Shown: positions 17,298-25,499, counted from the stretch's first letter. The stretch: 64,000 bases of DNA from Flavobacteriaceae bacterium 3519-10 (GCA_000023725.1 CP001673.1:2552342-2616341); one strand, 5' to 3'. Made by a program: numbers and translations. Notes: generated from the letters alone by a model not told the origin.

Positions 17298-17834
17298 ATG
17301 TCATCCACGAAGAAACTGAAACTCGAAGAATTAGGACGCATCGACGTTGAAACCTTTAAGCAAACCCAAAAAACAGGTTTAACGGTGGTGCTGGATAATG
17401 TACGCAGCATGCATAACGTGGGCGCCATCTTCAGGACGGCCGACGCTTTTCTCATCGAAAAAGTTGTGCTGTGTGGCATCACACCGCAACCGCCTCACCG
17501 CGAAATTCATAAAGCTGCTCTTGGCGCAACTGAAAGTGTGGAATGGATCTACGTAGATACCGTCTCGGCGGCACTTGAAACTTTAAAAAAGGAAAACTAC
17601 ACCGTCATTGGGATAGAACAGACTTCAAATTCGCAAAAGATTGGCGACTATCATATAAGCAAAGATCAAAAGTACGCCGTGGTTCTAGGGAATGAAGTGG
17701 ATGGACTCAGCGAAGACGCGCTGGCGCTGTACGACGCGTTTCTTGAAATTCCGCAACTTGGCACCAAGCATTCGCTGAACGTGTCAGTCTGTGGCGGCAT
17801 AGTCATGTGGGAATTCTTTAAATTTTTAAAATAA
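17298..17834 (+). CDS. TrmH/SpoU-family RNA 2'-O-methyltransferase
   Basis: This 178-residue enzyme of the SPOUT (TrmH/SpoU) class has its three motifs: VLDNVRSMHNVGAIFRTADAF (motif 1), VVLGNEVDGLS (motif 2) and IPQLGTKHSLNVSVCGGIVMWE (motif 3). It is expected to transfer a methyl group from S-adenosylmethionine to a ribose 2'-OH in tRNA or rRNA. The size is that of a bare catalytic domain without the substrate-binding extension of RlmB, so the target base is unsure. The ATG at 17298 is chosen; an in-frame codon at 17241 would start before the predicted -7 element. A strong terminator follows 10 bases after the stop. Confidence 0.92.
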   Translation: MSSTKKLKLEELGRIDVETFKQTQKTGLTVVLDNVRSMHNVGAIFRTADAFLIEKVVLCGITPQPPHREIHKAALGATESVEWIYVDTVSAALETLKKENYTVIGIEQTSNSQKIGDYHISKDQKYAVVLGNEVDGLSEDALALYDAFLEIPQLGTKHSLNVSVCGGIVMWEFFKFLK

Positions 17835-17843
17835 AAGACGCAG

Positions 17844-17869
17844 AAAATCCCGTGTATAACGGGATTTTT
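17844..17869 (+). terminator. Terminator of the RNA methyltransferase gene
   Basis: Perfect 10-bp stem AAAATCCCGT/ACGGGATTTT (17844-17853/17859-17868), 5-base loop, T run. Confidence 0.85.
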
Positions 17870-17895
17870 GGAGTATAAATAAATCTGCGGTAGAT

Positions 17896-18174
17896 TTAGA
17901 AACTGCTTTGGTTCTGAGTATCCGGCTGTCCTGCGCCGTTGTCTCCAGATGTGCTGCCATTATTGGTAGCTGTAGCCACTTTATTCTGTACCTGAGACGC
18001 AACGTCAGTCGCTTTTGATTTAAGGTCGCTTCCGAATTTATTGAAATTGTCTTTTGCGTTGCTCAAAGTATCTTTCACGGCTTGTTTTTCTTCTGGAGTA
18101 GAATTTTTGTATTTCCACCATGCCACTGCGCCAAGTCCTAATAATGCTAATAATCCGTTTCTTTTAGTGCTCAT
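17896..18174 (-). CDS. Small membrane-anchored stress-type protein
   Basis: This 92-residue protein has one N-terminal hydrophobic segment (GLLALLGLGAVAWW). An amphipathic Lys/Asp/Ala-rich helix follows (EEKQAVKDTLSNAKDNFNKFG, SDLKSKATDVASQVQNK), then a Ser/Gly/Asn/Gln tail that is probably disordered. The layout is that of YtxH-like or general stress proteins. I do not recognise a specific family. It is alone on its strand with 225 bases of upstream sequence in which no clear TAnnTTTG element was found. Its composition resembles that of the protein at 24412-24711. Confidence 0.75.
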   Translation of the reverse strand: MSTKRNGLLALLGLGAVAWWKYKNSTPEEKQAVKDTLSNAKDNFNKFGSDLKSKATDVASQVQNKVATATNNGSTSGDNGAGQPDTQNQSSF

Positions 18175-18345
18175 AATTTTAAGTTTTAAAAATTAATAAT
18201 TTGTGATACGCTATTACTTGTAAAAACTGTGCCAGCAACGCCAACGGGCGCACAAAAGTTGTAAATAATTTAAAGCCAGCCATTTTACTGCGTCATCACA
18301 CCGATAACAGGCCATTTTACAGGATGTGTACAGAATATTTTATTC

Positions 18346-18374
18346 AAAAAAAACTCTGCCAGAAAGACAGAGTT
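18346..18374 (-). terminator. Terminator of pruA
   Basis: Stem AACTCTG/CAGAGTT (18352-18358/18368-18374) read on the minus strand and followed by eight T. It is 26 bases after the pruA stop. Confidence 0.82.
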
Positions 18375-18399
18375 CAATAATAAAAATATGTAAACAAAT

Positions 18400-20025
18400 T
18401 TATCCTAAATATGGATATTTGTAATCTTTAGGCGATACAAATGTTTCTTTAATGCTACGCACCGAAGTCCATCGTAGCAAATTCATTTTAGAACCTGCCT
18501 TATCGTTTGTTCCGGAAGCTCTGGCGCCGCCAAAAGGCTGCTGACCAACCACTGCGCCTGTCGGTTTATCATTGATATAGAAGTTTCCTGCCGCATTTTC
18601 GAGTGCGTTATAAGCTTCTTCAATCGCATAACGGTCCTGCGCGAAGATTGATCCGGTTAAGGAATATATCGAGGTTTGATCAACCAGCTTCAAAGTTTCG
18701 TTCCACTTCAGATCTTCGTAAACATAAACCGAAAGTATGGGTCCGAAAATCTCTTCACATACCGATTCGTAATTCGGATTGGTGGTCTCAATTACAGTCG
18801 GCTCTACAAACCATCCTTTGCTGTCGTCGCATTTACCGCCAAAAATAACCTCAGCATCCGCTGAATTTTGTGCACGCTCAATGTAGCCTTTACATTTATC
18901 GAACGAACCCTGGCTGATTACTGCATTGACGAAATTCGATGGATCTTCGGGGCTTCCCATTTTCACGGTTTTCAGCTGTGCGCCCATTATTTCTTTTACT
19001 TCATTCCAAAGCGATTTGGGGATATAAGCCCGCGATGCAGCCGAACATTTCTGCCCCTGATATTCGAAAGCGCCGCGTACTAAAGCTGTTGCTACGGCAG
19101 CAGCATTTGCAGAAGGATGCACCATTACGAAATCTTTCCCGCCGGTTTCGCCCACGATACGCGGATATGTTTTGTATTGATGAATGTTGTTGCCGATCAT
19201 CTTCCACATACCCTGAAATACTGACGTTGAACCCGTAAAATGAAGTCCGGCAAACTCAGGGTGAGCCAAAACTTTCTCAGCGGTTTCTTTTCCGTCTGTA
19301 AAAATCAGGTTAATTACGCCCGCCGGTAATCCTGCTTCAATTAAAACATCCATGATCACCTGTGCCGACAGCACCTGGTTGTTTGATGGCTTCCACACCA
19401 CTACATTTCCCATCATCGCCATACATGTTGGCAGGTTTCCGGCAATTGCGGTGAAGTTGAACGGGGTTACCGCAAAGCAAAAACCTTCAAGCGGACGGTA
19501 TTCAGAGCGGTTCCAAATGCCGGTATCCGAAACAGGCTGTTCGGAATAGATTTCAGTCATAAATTCTACGTTATACCGCAGGAAATCAATGAATTCGCAG
19601 GCGGCATCAATTTCAGCCTGGTGTACATTCTTGCTTTGGCCAATCATCGTTGCTGCATTTAGACGGTCTCTGTAAGGTCCGGCTATTAATTCAGCAGCTT
19701 TAAGGAAGATGGCTGCGCGGTGCTCCCAACCCAGTTTATTCCATTTCTCTTTTGCAGCCAGCGCCGTATTGATGGCATCATCCACGTGCTGCATATTGCC
19801 TTTATAATAAAAACCTAGGTCGTGTTCATGATCCTGCGGCGAATTAATGGCGACTTTGTCTTCAGTAATCACCTCTTTACCATTGATGATCATTGGGATT
19901 TCCGCTTTTTCGTTCCACATCTTTTTATACATGGAAATCAGGGATTTCACTTCCGCAGAGCCTGGCTCGTAGGTTCTTACGGGCTCATTTGCAGCAAAGG
20001 GAACCTGGGAAATTGCTTTAGTCAT
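18400..20025 (-). CDS. pruA: 1-pyrroline-5-carboxylate (glutamate semialdehyde) dehydrogenase
   Basis: This 541-residue aldehyde dehydrogenase oxidises L-glutamate gamma-semialdehyde to glutamate with NAD+, the second step of proline breakdown. Catalytic Cys is in GQKCSAASR and the general-base Glu in VGETGGKDF; the cofactor region is PFNFTAIAGNLP, and the C-terminus has KPTGAVVGQQPFGGARASGTNDKAG. The length and order match the stand-alone (monofunctional) PruA type; the proline dehydrogenase domain is not attached or nearby. It has a full promoter and a terminator, so it is a single-gene unit. Confidence 0.96.
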   Translation of the reverse strand: MTKAISQVPFAANEPVRTYEPGSAEVKSLISMYKKMWNEKAEIPMIINGKEVITEDKVAINSPQDHEHDLGFYYKGNMQHVDDAINTALAAKEKWNKLGWEHRAAIFLKAAELIAGPYRDRLNAATMIGQSKNVHQAEIDAACEFIDFLRYNVEFMTEIYSEQPVSDTGIWNRSEYRPLEGFCFAVTPFNFTAIAGNLPTCMAMMGNVVVWKPSNNQVLSAQVIMDVLIEAGLPAGVINLIFTDGKETAEKVLAHPEFAGLHFTGSTSVFQGMWKMIGNNIHQYKTYPRIVGETGGKDFVMVHPSANAAAVATALVRGAFEYQGQKCSAASRAYIPKSLWNEVKEIMGAQLKTVKMGSPEDPSNFVNAVISQGSFDKCKGYIERAQNSADAEVIFGGKCDDSKGWFVEPTVIETTNPNYESVCEEIFGPILSVYVYEDLKWNETLKLVDQTSIYSLTGSIFAQDRYAIEEAYNALENAAGNFYINDKPTGAVVGQQPFGGARASGTNDKAGSKMNLLRWTSVRSIKETFVSPKDYKYPYLG

Positions 20026-20060
20026 ATTTTGAATTTTTATTGATTAAAATTTATCTTCCG

Positions 20061-20091
20061 CAAAGTTAACGGAATTGGGGCAATGTGCCAA
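20061..20091 (-). promoter_or_regulatory. pruA promoter (-33 TTG, N20, -7 TAACTTTG)
   Basis: On the minus strand TTG (20091-20089) precedes TAACTTTG (20068-20061) by 20 bases; the expected leader is about 28 bases. The -33 element lies just past the 3' end of the dtxR-type gene. Confidence 0.62.
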
Positions 20092-20110
20092 AAGGATGAA
20101 ATTACGCGCA

Positions 20111-20767
20111 TTATAGATCCTTCACAAGGATTTTTTCGCAGATCATTTTACTTAGAACCGCCGTGTCCGAATCGATTCTCACCGTCATCGACCTGTCGTA
20201 CTTCTCAATTCCGAGTACTTCAATTTCTTTTCCCAATTCAAGGTTTTTCGCAGTGAGATAACTGAGGAAATCCGCATCGCTAATGGTAACTGCGGTAAAG
20301 ACAACCTTTTGCTCAACCGTACAGTCGCTCAGCTTTTTAAGATGCTGCGCAATAATGTTTCCGTCTTTATCGGGAATTGGCTCGCCGTGAGGATCTGTTT
20401 TGGGGTAGTTTAAGATCTCGTCCATCTTATCGAAAAACATGTCGGAATGTATGTGTTCAAGCTGTTCTGCAATTTCGTGCACGTCTTCCCAGCCGAAATT
20501 CATCTTTTCTACGAGAAACATCTCTGTTAAACGGTGCTTTCTCACGACCAAAGCAGCCTGTTTCTTGCCTTCGTCCGTTATTTTTAAGGGCTTATAGTTT
20601 TCATAGATCACCCATTTTCTGTCCGCAAATTTCTTCATCATGTTATTAACGCTCGGCATCTTCACATCAAGAAACTTACTCATTTCGTTAACGGTTACGG
20701 TGCTGTCTGCATTAATCAGATGGAAAAGCGCTTTGAGATAGTTTTCTTCGGTGAGCGAAATCAACAT
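20111..20767 (-). CDS. DtxR/MntR-type metal-dependent transcriptional regulator
   Basis: This 218-residue regulator has an N-terminal winged helix (LTEENYLKALFHL, VNEMSKFLDVKMPSVNNMMKKFADRKWV). The dimerisation/metal-binding domain follows at about 75-140 (RKHRLTEMFLVEKMNFGWEDVHEIAEQLEHI, with the Glu/His/His pattern of this family). The C-terminal SH3/FeoA-like domain is at about 145-218. Such proteins bind Mn or Fe and repress metal-uptake genes. No transporter gene is adjacent. It has its own -7 element with a poor -33. Confidence 0.92.
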   Translation of the reverse strand: MLISLTEENYLKALFHLINADSTVTVNEMSKFLDVKMPSVNNMMKKFADRKWVIYENYKPLKITDEGKKQAALVVRKHRLTEMFLVEKMNFGWEDVHEIAEQLEHIHSDMFFDKMDEILNYPKTDPHGEPIPDKDGNIIAQHLKKLSDCTVEQKVVFTAVTISDADFLSYLTAKNLELGKEIEVLGIEKYDRSMTVRIDSDTAVLSKMICEKILVKDL

Positions 20768-20785
20768 GTTAGGGTATTTAATCTA

Positions 20786-20793
20786 CAAAGCTA
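20786..20793 (-). promoter_or_regulatory. -7 element TAGCTTTG of the DtxR-type gene
   Basis: A perfect TAnnTTTG on the minus strand, 19 bases before the ATG at 20767. The nearest TTG (20811-20809) is only 15 bases upstream and overlaps the T run of a hairpin. Confidence 0.5.
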
Positions 20794-20809
20794 ACAATAT
20801 GTTTTTTAC

Positions 20810-20837
20810 AAAAAAAACGCACAAATGAATGTGCGTT
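20810..20837 (-). terminator. Orphan terminator-like hairpin upstream of the DtxR-type gene
   Basis: Perfect 8-bp stem AACGCACA/TGTGCGTT (20816-20823/20830-20837), loop of 6, followed on the minus strand by eight T (20817-20810). No minus-strand gene lies upstream of it before the divergent gene at 21074, so it has no known transcript to end. It could close a small RNA or serve as a regulatory hairpin. Confidence 0.6.
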
Positions 20838-20963
20838 CGGTTTAACCACTTAACCTTTACATGGGAAAATAAGCTGTGGGTGTTTGGTGTAAATGAAAAC
20901 GGTTATTAGTTTTTAGTTTTTATTGACTGTACAAATTTGAAGGTTTTTTTGTGCTGGGCGTGC

Positions 20964-21005
20964 GTTATTTTACGGTATTGGTAATGTAAAATAACCCTAT
21001 TTCTG
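20964..21005 (+). promoter_or_regulatory. Perfect inverted repeat with weak promoter in the 20768-21073 gap
   Basis: GTTATTTTAC (20964-20973) and GTAAAATAAC (20986-20995) form a perfect 10-bp inverted repeat with a 12-base centre. A TTG in the centre (20978-20980) stands 17 bases before TATTTCTG (20998-21005), one mismatch from a -7 element. That would start a transcript about 62 bases before the threonine aldolase gene. The repeat would then act as an operator over this promoter. The rest of the 306-base gap holds the DtxR-gene promoter, the orphan hairpin and AT-rich sequence with nothing else recognisable. Confidence 0.45.
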
Positions 21006-21073
21006 TATATTTATCAACTTGAAAGAACGTAAACAATAAAAAGGATTGCAGTGTATCGCGACCTCTTGAAACT

Positions 21074-22105
21074 ATGAAATATTCATTTAAAAACGATTAC
21101 GCTGAAGGTGCTCATCCGCGTATTCTGCAGGCTTTAGCCGACACAAACTTTGCACAACAGAATGGCTACGGCCTTGATGAATATTCGTTGAACGCTGCAA
21201 AACTAATTCAGGACCGAATGGCAAGCGCGAACTCAGCAGTGCATTTTGTATCCGGAGGAACCCAGGCTAATCTGATTGCGATTTCAGCTTTTTTGAAACC
21301 CCACGAAAGCGTAGTTGCGGCCGAAACGGGTCATATCTTCACCAATGAAAGTGGCGCCATAGAAGCCACAGGCCATAAAGTTCACGGTGTGATTACTGAG
21401 GACGGTAAACTGCGGCCGGCCGACATTCAGCAAATCCTTGATTCCCACCAAAATATTCCTCATCAGGTAAAGCAGAAACTGGTATATATTTCTAATTCCA
21501 CTGAAATAGGAACAATTTATTCAAAACACGAAATACGTGAACTGCATCTTTTCTGCCGCGAAAAAAACCTTTTCCTTTTTCTGGACGGAGCGCGGCTGGG
21601 CAATGCTTTAACCGCAGAAACCAACGATCTAACACTAGAAGATGTTGCCCGATACACCGACGCTTTTTATCTTGGAGGAACTAAAAACGGTGCACTGATT
21701 GGCGAGGCCATCATCATCAATAACGCAGCGCTTCAGCACGAGTTTGGGTTTCATTTAAAACAAAAAGGAGCGATGCTTGCCAAAGGACGACTTTTAGGAA
21801 TTCAGTTTCAGGAATTATTCCGGGACGGCCTCTATTTCGATCTGGCTGAAAAGGCAAACCGCCAGGCGATGAAAATAAAAACCGCTCTTAAAGAATCAGG
21901 TTTCGACTTTCTTGCCGAAACGTACACCAACCAGATTTTTCCGATTCTGAATAATGATCAAATCGAACTTTTATCCAGTGATTTTGACTTCTATATCTGG
22001 AAAAAACTTGCGGATAACCGCGCGGCGATTCGCCTGATTACCTCATGGGCGACACCGGACGAAATGGTAAACAAATTTATCGCTAAGATTAAAACTCTAA
22101 AATGA
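21074..22105 (+). CDS. Low-specificity threonine aldolase / beta-eliminating lyase family enzyme
   Basis: This 343-residue PLP-dependent enzyme of fold type I is expected to split L-threonine (or a related beta-hydroxy amino acid) to glycine and an aldehyde. Visible features: the N-terminal NDYAEGAHPRIL, the PLP-ring contact region FVSGGTQANL, ETGHIFTNESGAIE, the Asp in FLDGARLGNAL and the Schiff-base Lys in LGGTKNGAL. It overlaps the next gene by four bases (ATGA), so the two are co-translated. The pairing with a peptidase is probably not a dedicated pathway. Confidence 0.88.
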   Translation: MKYSFKNDYAEGAHPRILQALADTNFAQQNGYGLDEYSLNAAKLIQDRMASANSAVHFVSGGTQANLIAISAFLKPHESVVAAETGHIFTNESGAIEATGHKVHGVITEDGKLRPADIQQILDSHQNIPHQVKQKLVYISNSTEIGTIYSKHEIRELHLFCREKNLFLFLDGARLGNALTAETNDLTLEDVARYTDAFYLGGTKNGALIGEAIIINNAALQHEFGFHLKQKGAMLAKGRLLGIQFQELFRDGLYFDLAEKANRQAMKIKTALKESGFDFLAETYTNQIFPILNNDQIELLSSDFDFYIWKKLADNRAAIRLITSWATPDEMVNKFIAKIKTLK

Positions 22106-23445
22106 AAAAAATTATCAGCTTAATGCTGCTTCTCACCGCTTTCAATATAAACGCGCAGAACCGTGTAACCGATCCCGAAATTGAAGCCCTTGTAAAAAAG
22201 GTAAATAAAGATTCGCTTCGTGCGCATGTAGAAAAGATGGTGAGTTTTGGCACCCGCCACACCATGAGTTCTACCACCGACGCCAACAGAGGAATTGGAG
22301 CCGCCCGGAACTGGGTGCTTTCTAAATTCAAAGATTATGCGCAGAATAGTGGCGGAAGGATGGAGGTTTACCTTCAGAACAAAGATTTGCAACCAGACGG
22401 CCGGCGTGTAAATAATACGACCAACCTTGGCAACGCTGTCGCGCTGTTAAAGGGCACAGATCCAAACGACAACCGGATCATAATCGTTTCCGGTCATCTG
22501 GATTCGCGCGTTTCTGATGTGATGAATGCTGAGAGCGATGCGCCCGGCGCGAATGATGATGCCAGCGGCGTTGCAGCAGTGATAGAAGCCGCCAGGATTT
22601 TAAGTGGCGCCAAACTTTCGGCCTCGGTACTTTTCGTGGCGGTAAGCGGTGAAGAACAGGGATTACTTGGCGCAAAAATGCTTGCGGATCAGGCCAAAGC
22701 CGAGCATTGGAATATTTTGGTAGTGTTGAATAACGACATGATCGGAAACAACAGTTTCGATGCGCAGAATAAAAATGAAAAGCCTAAACTAAGGGTGTTC
22801 AGTGAAGGCCTGCCTGCATTTGAAACTGAAAAATCCGCGGTAAACCTCCGGAATTTGGGTCTTGAAAATGACGGTTCGGCCCGCCAACTTGCGCGTTACA
22901 TTAAAGAAACGGGTGAAAATTATGTGAAGAATATTGATATTAAACTCATCTACCGGAATGACCGTTTTTTAAGAGGTGGCGATCACACACCGTTTGTTGT
23001 TAACGGGTTTACCGCGGTGCGACTGACCGATTATTATGAGAACTACGACCATCAGCACCAGGATATCCGCACCGAGAACGGCAAACAGTATGGCGATCTG
23101 ATTGAGTTTATGGATGTCGACTATCTCAAAACCAATACCCAGGTGAATGTGGCAGTATTGGCTAATTTGGCCAAATCTCCCGCATCTCCACTGAACGTGC
23201 GCATGGATGTGAAAGAACTTTCGTATACCACCAAAATCACGTGGGACAAACCATCGACCGGAACTGTTAAAGGCTATCACATTCTGGTTCGCGAAACCGC
23301 CAGCCCGGTTTGGCAGCAGAAGATCTTTACTAAAGAGACCACAATTTCAATTCCGTATTCCAAAGATAATTTCCTCTTCGGAGTTCAGAGTATTTCTGAA
23401 GCCGGCAACGAAAGCCTACCCATAATTCCAGGAATAGCACGATAA
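22102..23445 (+). CDS. Secreted M28 family aminopeptidase with C-terminal FN3-like domain
   Basis: This 447-residue protein has a signal peptide (KKIISLMLLLTAFNINAQ). The peptidase domain runs about 30-365, with metal and catalytic motifs SGHLDSR, GANDDASGV, SGEEQGLLG, NNDMIGN and the late His in RGGDHTPF. A C-terminal beta domain at about 370-445 (KITWDKPSTGTVKGYHILVRE, FGVQSISEAGNES) looks like fibronectin type III. It should remove residues from peptides outside the inner membrane. It follows the threonine aldolase gene with a 4-base overlap and ends at a strong terminator. Confidence 0.9.
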   Translation: MKKIISLMLLLTAFNINAQNRVTDPEIEALVKKVNKDSLRAHVEKMVSFGTRHTMSSTTDANRGIGAARNWVLSKFKDYAQNSGGRMEVYLQNKDLQPDGRRVNNTTNLGNAVALLKGTDPNDNRIIIVSGHLDSRVSDVMNAESDAPGANDDASGVAAVIEAARILSGAKLSASVLFVAVSGEEQGLLGAKMLADQAKAEHWNILVVLNNDMIGNNSFDAQNKNEKPKLRVFSEGLPAFETEKSAVNLRNLGLENDGSARQLARYIKETGENYVKNIDIKLIYRNDRFLRGGDHTPFVVNGFTAVRLTDYYENYDHQHQDIRTENGKQYGDLIEFMDVDYLKTNTQVNVAVLANLAKSPASPLNVRMDVKELSYTTKITWDKPSTGTVKGYHILVRETASPVWQQKIFTKETTISIPYSKDNFLFGVQSISEAGNESLPIIPGIAR

Positions 23446-23477
23446 AAAAACCGCTGCTTCAATGAAACAGCGGTTTT
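23444..23477. terminator. Bidirectional terminator between M28 peptidase gene and fabI
   Basis: Perfect 10-bp stem AAAACCGCTG/CAGCGGTTTT (23447-23456/23468-23477). The minus side has T7 (for fabI); the plus side has only T4. Confidence 0.8.
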
Positions 23478-23498
23478 AAATTTATAGTTGCCGGTTTG

Positions 23499-24308
23499 TT
23501 ACATATCTTCAAACTTATCAACAATCTTCTGAGAAACGCCGGTATTGCTGAATCCGCCGTCGTGGAAGAGATTCTGCATCGTCACTTTTCTCGTTAAATC
23601 CGAGAACAGGCTTACGCAATAATTTGCGCAATCTACCGCATCGGCATTTCCAAGCGGAGACATGCTGTCCGCAAAATTGAAGAATCCACTGATGCCTTTT
23701 ACACCAGCACCGGCTTTGGTCATTACCGGAGATTGTGAGATTGTATTCACACGTACTTTGCGGTCTCCCCAATAATATCCGAAACTTCTCGCGATACTTT
23801 CGAGATAAGATTTATTGTCGGCCATATCACCATAATTAGGGAAAGTACGTTGTGCTGCGATATAAGTAAGTGCGAGGATCGAACCCCATTCGTTCATAAT
23901 ATCTTTATCCCAGGCGGCTTTCATCACTTTGTGGAAAGATACGGACGAAACATCCCATCCTTTTTCGAGGAAGTCGTAGTTAAGATCGGTGTACGATTTA
24001 CCTTTTCTGATATTTACAGACATACCGATGGAGTGAAGGATGAAATCGATCTTTCCGTATTTTTCCTGGGCGTGCGCAAAAAGTTTCTCTAAATCTTCAA
24101 CTGAAGTGGCATCCGCCGCCACCACATCCGAGCCGGTTTTTTTCGCAAGCTCGTCGATTTCGCCCATTCTCATTGCAATTGGCGCGTTAGACAGGATAAA
24201 CTCTGCTCCTTCTTCATGGCATCTTTCTGCGACTTTCCAGGCAATGGACTGATCGTTCAGTGCTCCAAAAATAATCCCCTTTTTTCCTTTTAGTAATCCG
24301 TATGACAT
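23499..24308 (-). CDS. fabI: Enoyl-[acyl-carrier-protein] reductase (NADH)
   Basis: This 269-residue short-chain dehydrogenase-fold enzyme performs the last reduction of each fatty-acid elongation cycle. Seen: the nucleotide-binding start GIIFGALNDQSIAW, HSIGMSVN, the catalytic Tyr-x6-Lys in NYGDMADNKSYLE, and the substrate-loop region SQSPVMTKAGAGVKG. The order and spacing are those of FabI, not FabK, FabL or FabV. The start is placed at MSYGLLKGKKG; the seven extra residues of a longer frame (from 24329) run into the predicted -7 element at 24329-24336. Confidence 0.96.
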   Translation of the reverse strand: MSYGLLKGKKGIIFGALNDQSIAWKVAERCHEEGAEFILSNAPIAMRMGEIDELAKKTGSDVVAADATSVEDLEKLFAHAQEKYGKIDFILHSIGMSVNIRKGKSYTDLNYDFLEKGWDVSSVSFHKVMKAAWDKDIMNEWGSILALTYIAAQRTFPNYGDMADNKSYLESIARSFGYYWGDRKVRVNTISQSPVMTKAGAGVKGISGFFNFADSMSPLGNADAVDCANYCVSLFSDLTRKVTMQNLFHDGGFSNTGVSQKIVDKFEDM

Positions 24309-24328
24309 AATTCTATTGTTATTTATCA

Positions 24329-24336
24329 CAAATTTA
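24329..24336 (-). promoter_or_regulatory. -7 element TAAATTTG of fabI
   Basis: A perfect TAnnTTTG on the minus strand 20 bases before the fabI ATG. A TTTG (24354-24351) stands upstream but only 14 bases away. Confidence 0.5.
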
Positions 24337-24358
24337 AAATTTTAATTGCTCAAAGCAT

Positions 24359-24387
24359 AAAAAAAGGGAACCAATTTCTTGGTTCCC
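24359..24387 (-). terminator. Terminator of the 11-mer repeat protein gene
   Basis: Perfect 9-bp stem GGGAACCAA/TTGGTTCCC (24366-24374/24379-24387) with a TTTC loop; the minus strand then has T7. Confidence 0.85.
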
Positions 24388-24411
24388 TCCTCTAACTATA
24401 TGAAATTATGA

Positions 24412-24711
24412 TTAGTTGGTGCTTTTGTTCCACTCGGCTCTTACGTCTTCGCCAGTGTCTTTAACGTTGTCTGCAGCGTCATCTGTCCAGTCTTTTGTTT
24501 TTTCCCATGCTTCGGAAAGTGCATCTTTAGTATCTTCCCAGGCATCTCTTACGTTATCTTTTGCTCTTGCCATCCAACCTTCGCTGGTAGCCTGGCGGTT
24601 ATTTCTTTTCTCTTCGCGGATGTAATCTTTTGCACGGTCTGCATAATCGTTTACTGTCCACTTAGTCTGATCAACGGCTCTTTCGGCGTTGTTGTAATCT
24701 TGGTTGTCCAT
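24412..24711 (-). CDS. Small highly charged 11-mer repeat (LEA-like) protein
   Basis: This 99-residue hydrophilic protein has no signal peptide or membrane segment. Residues about 46-90 repeat every eleven positions: WMARAKDNVRD, AWEDTKDALSE, AWEKTKDWTDD, AADNVKDTGED. An 11-residue period with Trp/Ala and Lys/Asp at set places is the pattern of group 3 LEA-type amphipathic helices. CsbD-like and other desiccation or osmotic stress proteins are similar. I do not recognise an exact family. It is a single-gene unit between fabI and tag with a strong terminator; no clear TAnnTTTG element was found upstream. Confidence 0.78.
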   Translation of the reverse strand: MDNQDYNNAERAVDQTKWTVNDYADRAKDYIREEKRNNRQATSEGWMARAKDNVRDAWEDTKDALSEAWEKTKDWTDDAADNVKDTGEDVRAEWNKSTN

Positions 24712-24914
24712 AATAAATTATTTTTTAAGTTAATACTAATATGAAAAAATGAATTTGATACCTACAGACATTCAATTACTATTCCTAAATTTTAAAATGA
24801 AAAGTTAAATGATTCTTAATTAAATACTAATATCAATATAGATTCCTCCTTAAAACTACCATTAAAAGCAAATTACAAAATTTAAAACCCTTATCTTTAA
24901 TTTAAAATTGTGCG

Positions 24915-25472
24915 ATGAACAAAAAACGCTGTAGCTGGTGCGAAAAAGACGATCTCTACCGGAAATATCACGATGAAGAATGGGGAAAACCAGTATATGG
25001 TGATGCTGCTATTTTTGAATTTCTGGTGCTCGAAAGCTTCCAGGCGGGCCTTTCATGGTACACCATTCTCAAAAAACGTGAAAACTTTAGAACCGCATTT
25101 GATGATTTCAATTATCATAAAATCGCAGAATATAAGGACGAGAAAGTTGAACTGCTCATGCAGGACGCTGGCATCGTCCGAAACCGGCTTAAAGTTTTAG
25201 CTACAGTAAGTAATGCACAAAGGTTTCTTGAAGTTCAGGCAGAGTTCGGAACATTTTCAAAATACATCTGGACTTTTGTGGATGGAAAACCAATTGTAAA
25301 CAATCCGCAAACATTAAAAGATGTCCCCGCGACCAGCGAAATTTCAGATCAACTCGCAAAAGATTTAAAGAAGCGCGGTTTTAAATTTCTGGGCTCAACC
25401 GTGATGTACGCGCATATGCAGGCTACGGGAATGGTGGACGATCATGTTGAAGATTGCCATTGCCGAACTTGA
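24915..25472 (+). CDS. tag: DNA-3-methyladenine glycosylase I
   Basis: This 185-residue glycosylase removes 3-methyladenine from alkylated DNA. Visible are the N-terminal zinc-site region RCSWCEKDDLYRKYHDEEWG, the core LVLESFQAGLSWYTILKKRENFR, the helix-hairpin region AGIVRNRLK, and the C-terminal zinc ligands in DDHVEDCHCR. Length and order match bacterial Tag. A near-consensus -7 sequence TATCTTTA lies at 24892-24899. It is convergent with the hypothetical gene at 25500 across a 27-base gap without a terminator. Confidence 0.95.
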   Translation: MNKKRCSWCEKDDLYRKYHDEEWGKPVYGDAAIFEFLVLESFQAGLSWYTILKKRENFRTAFDDFNYHKIAEYKDEKVELLMQDAGIVRNRLKVLATVSNAQRFLEVQAEFGTFSKYIWTFVDGKPIVNNPQTLKDVPATSEISDQLAKDLKKRGFKFLGSTVMYAHMQATGMVDDHVEDCHCRT

Positions 25473-25499
25473 CATTTAAACAGTCGGCAAATTCCCCAA

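Noticed and set aside
24732..24833. Direct repeat AATACTAATAT at 24732-24742 and 24823-24833
   Set aside because: Only 11 bases in very AT-rich sequence, two copies, no coding or palindromic context; likely chance.
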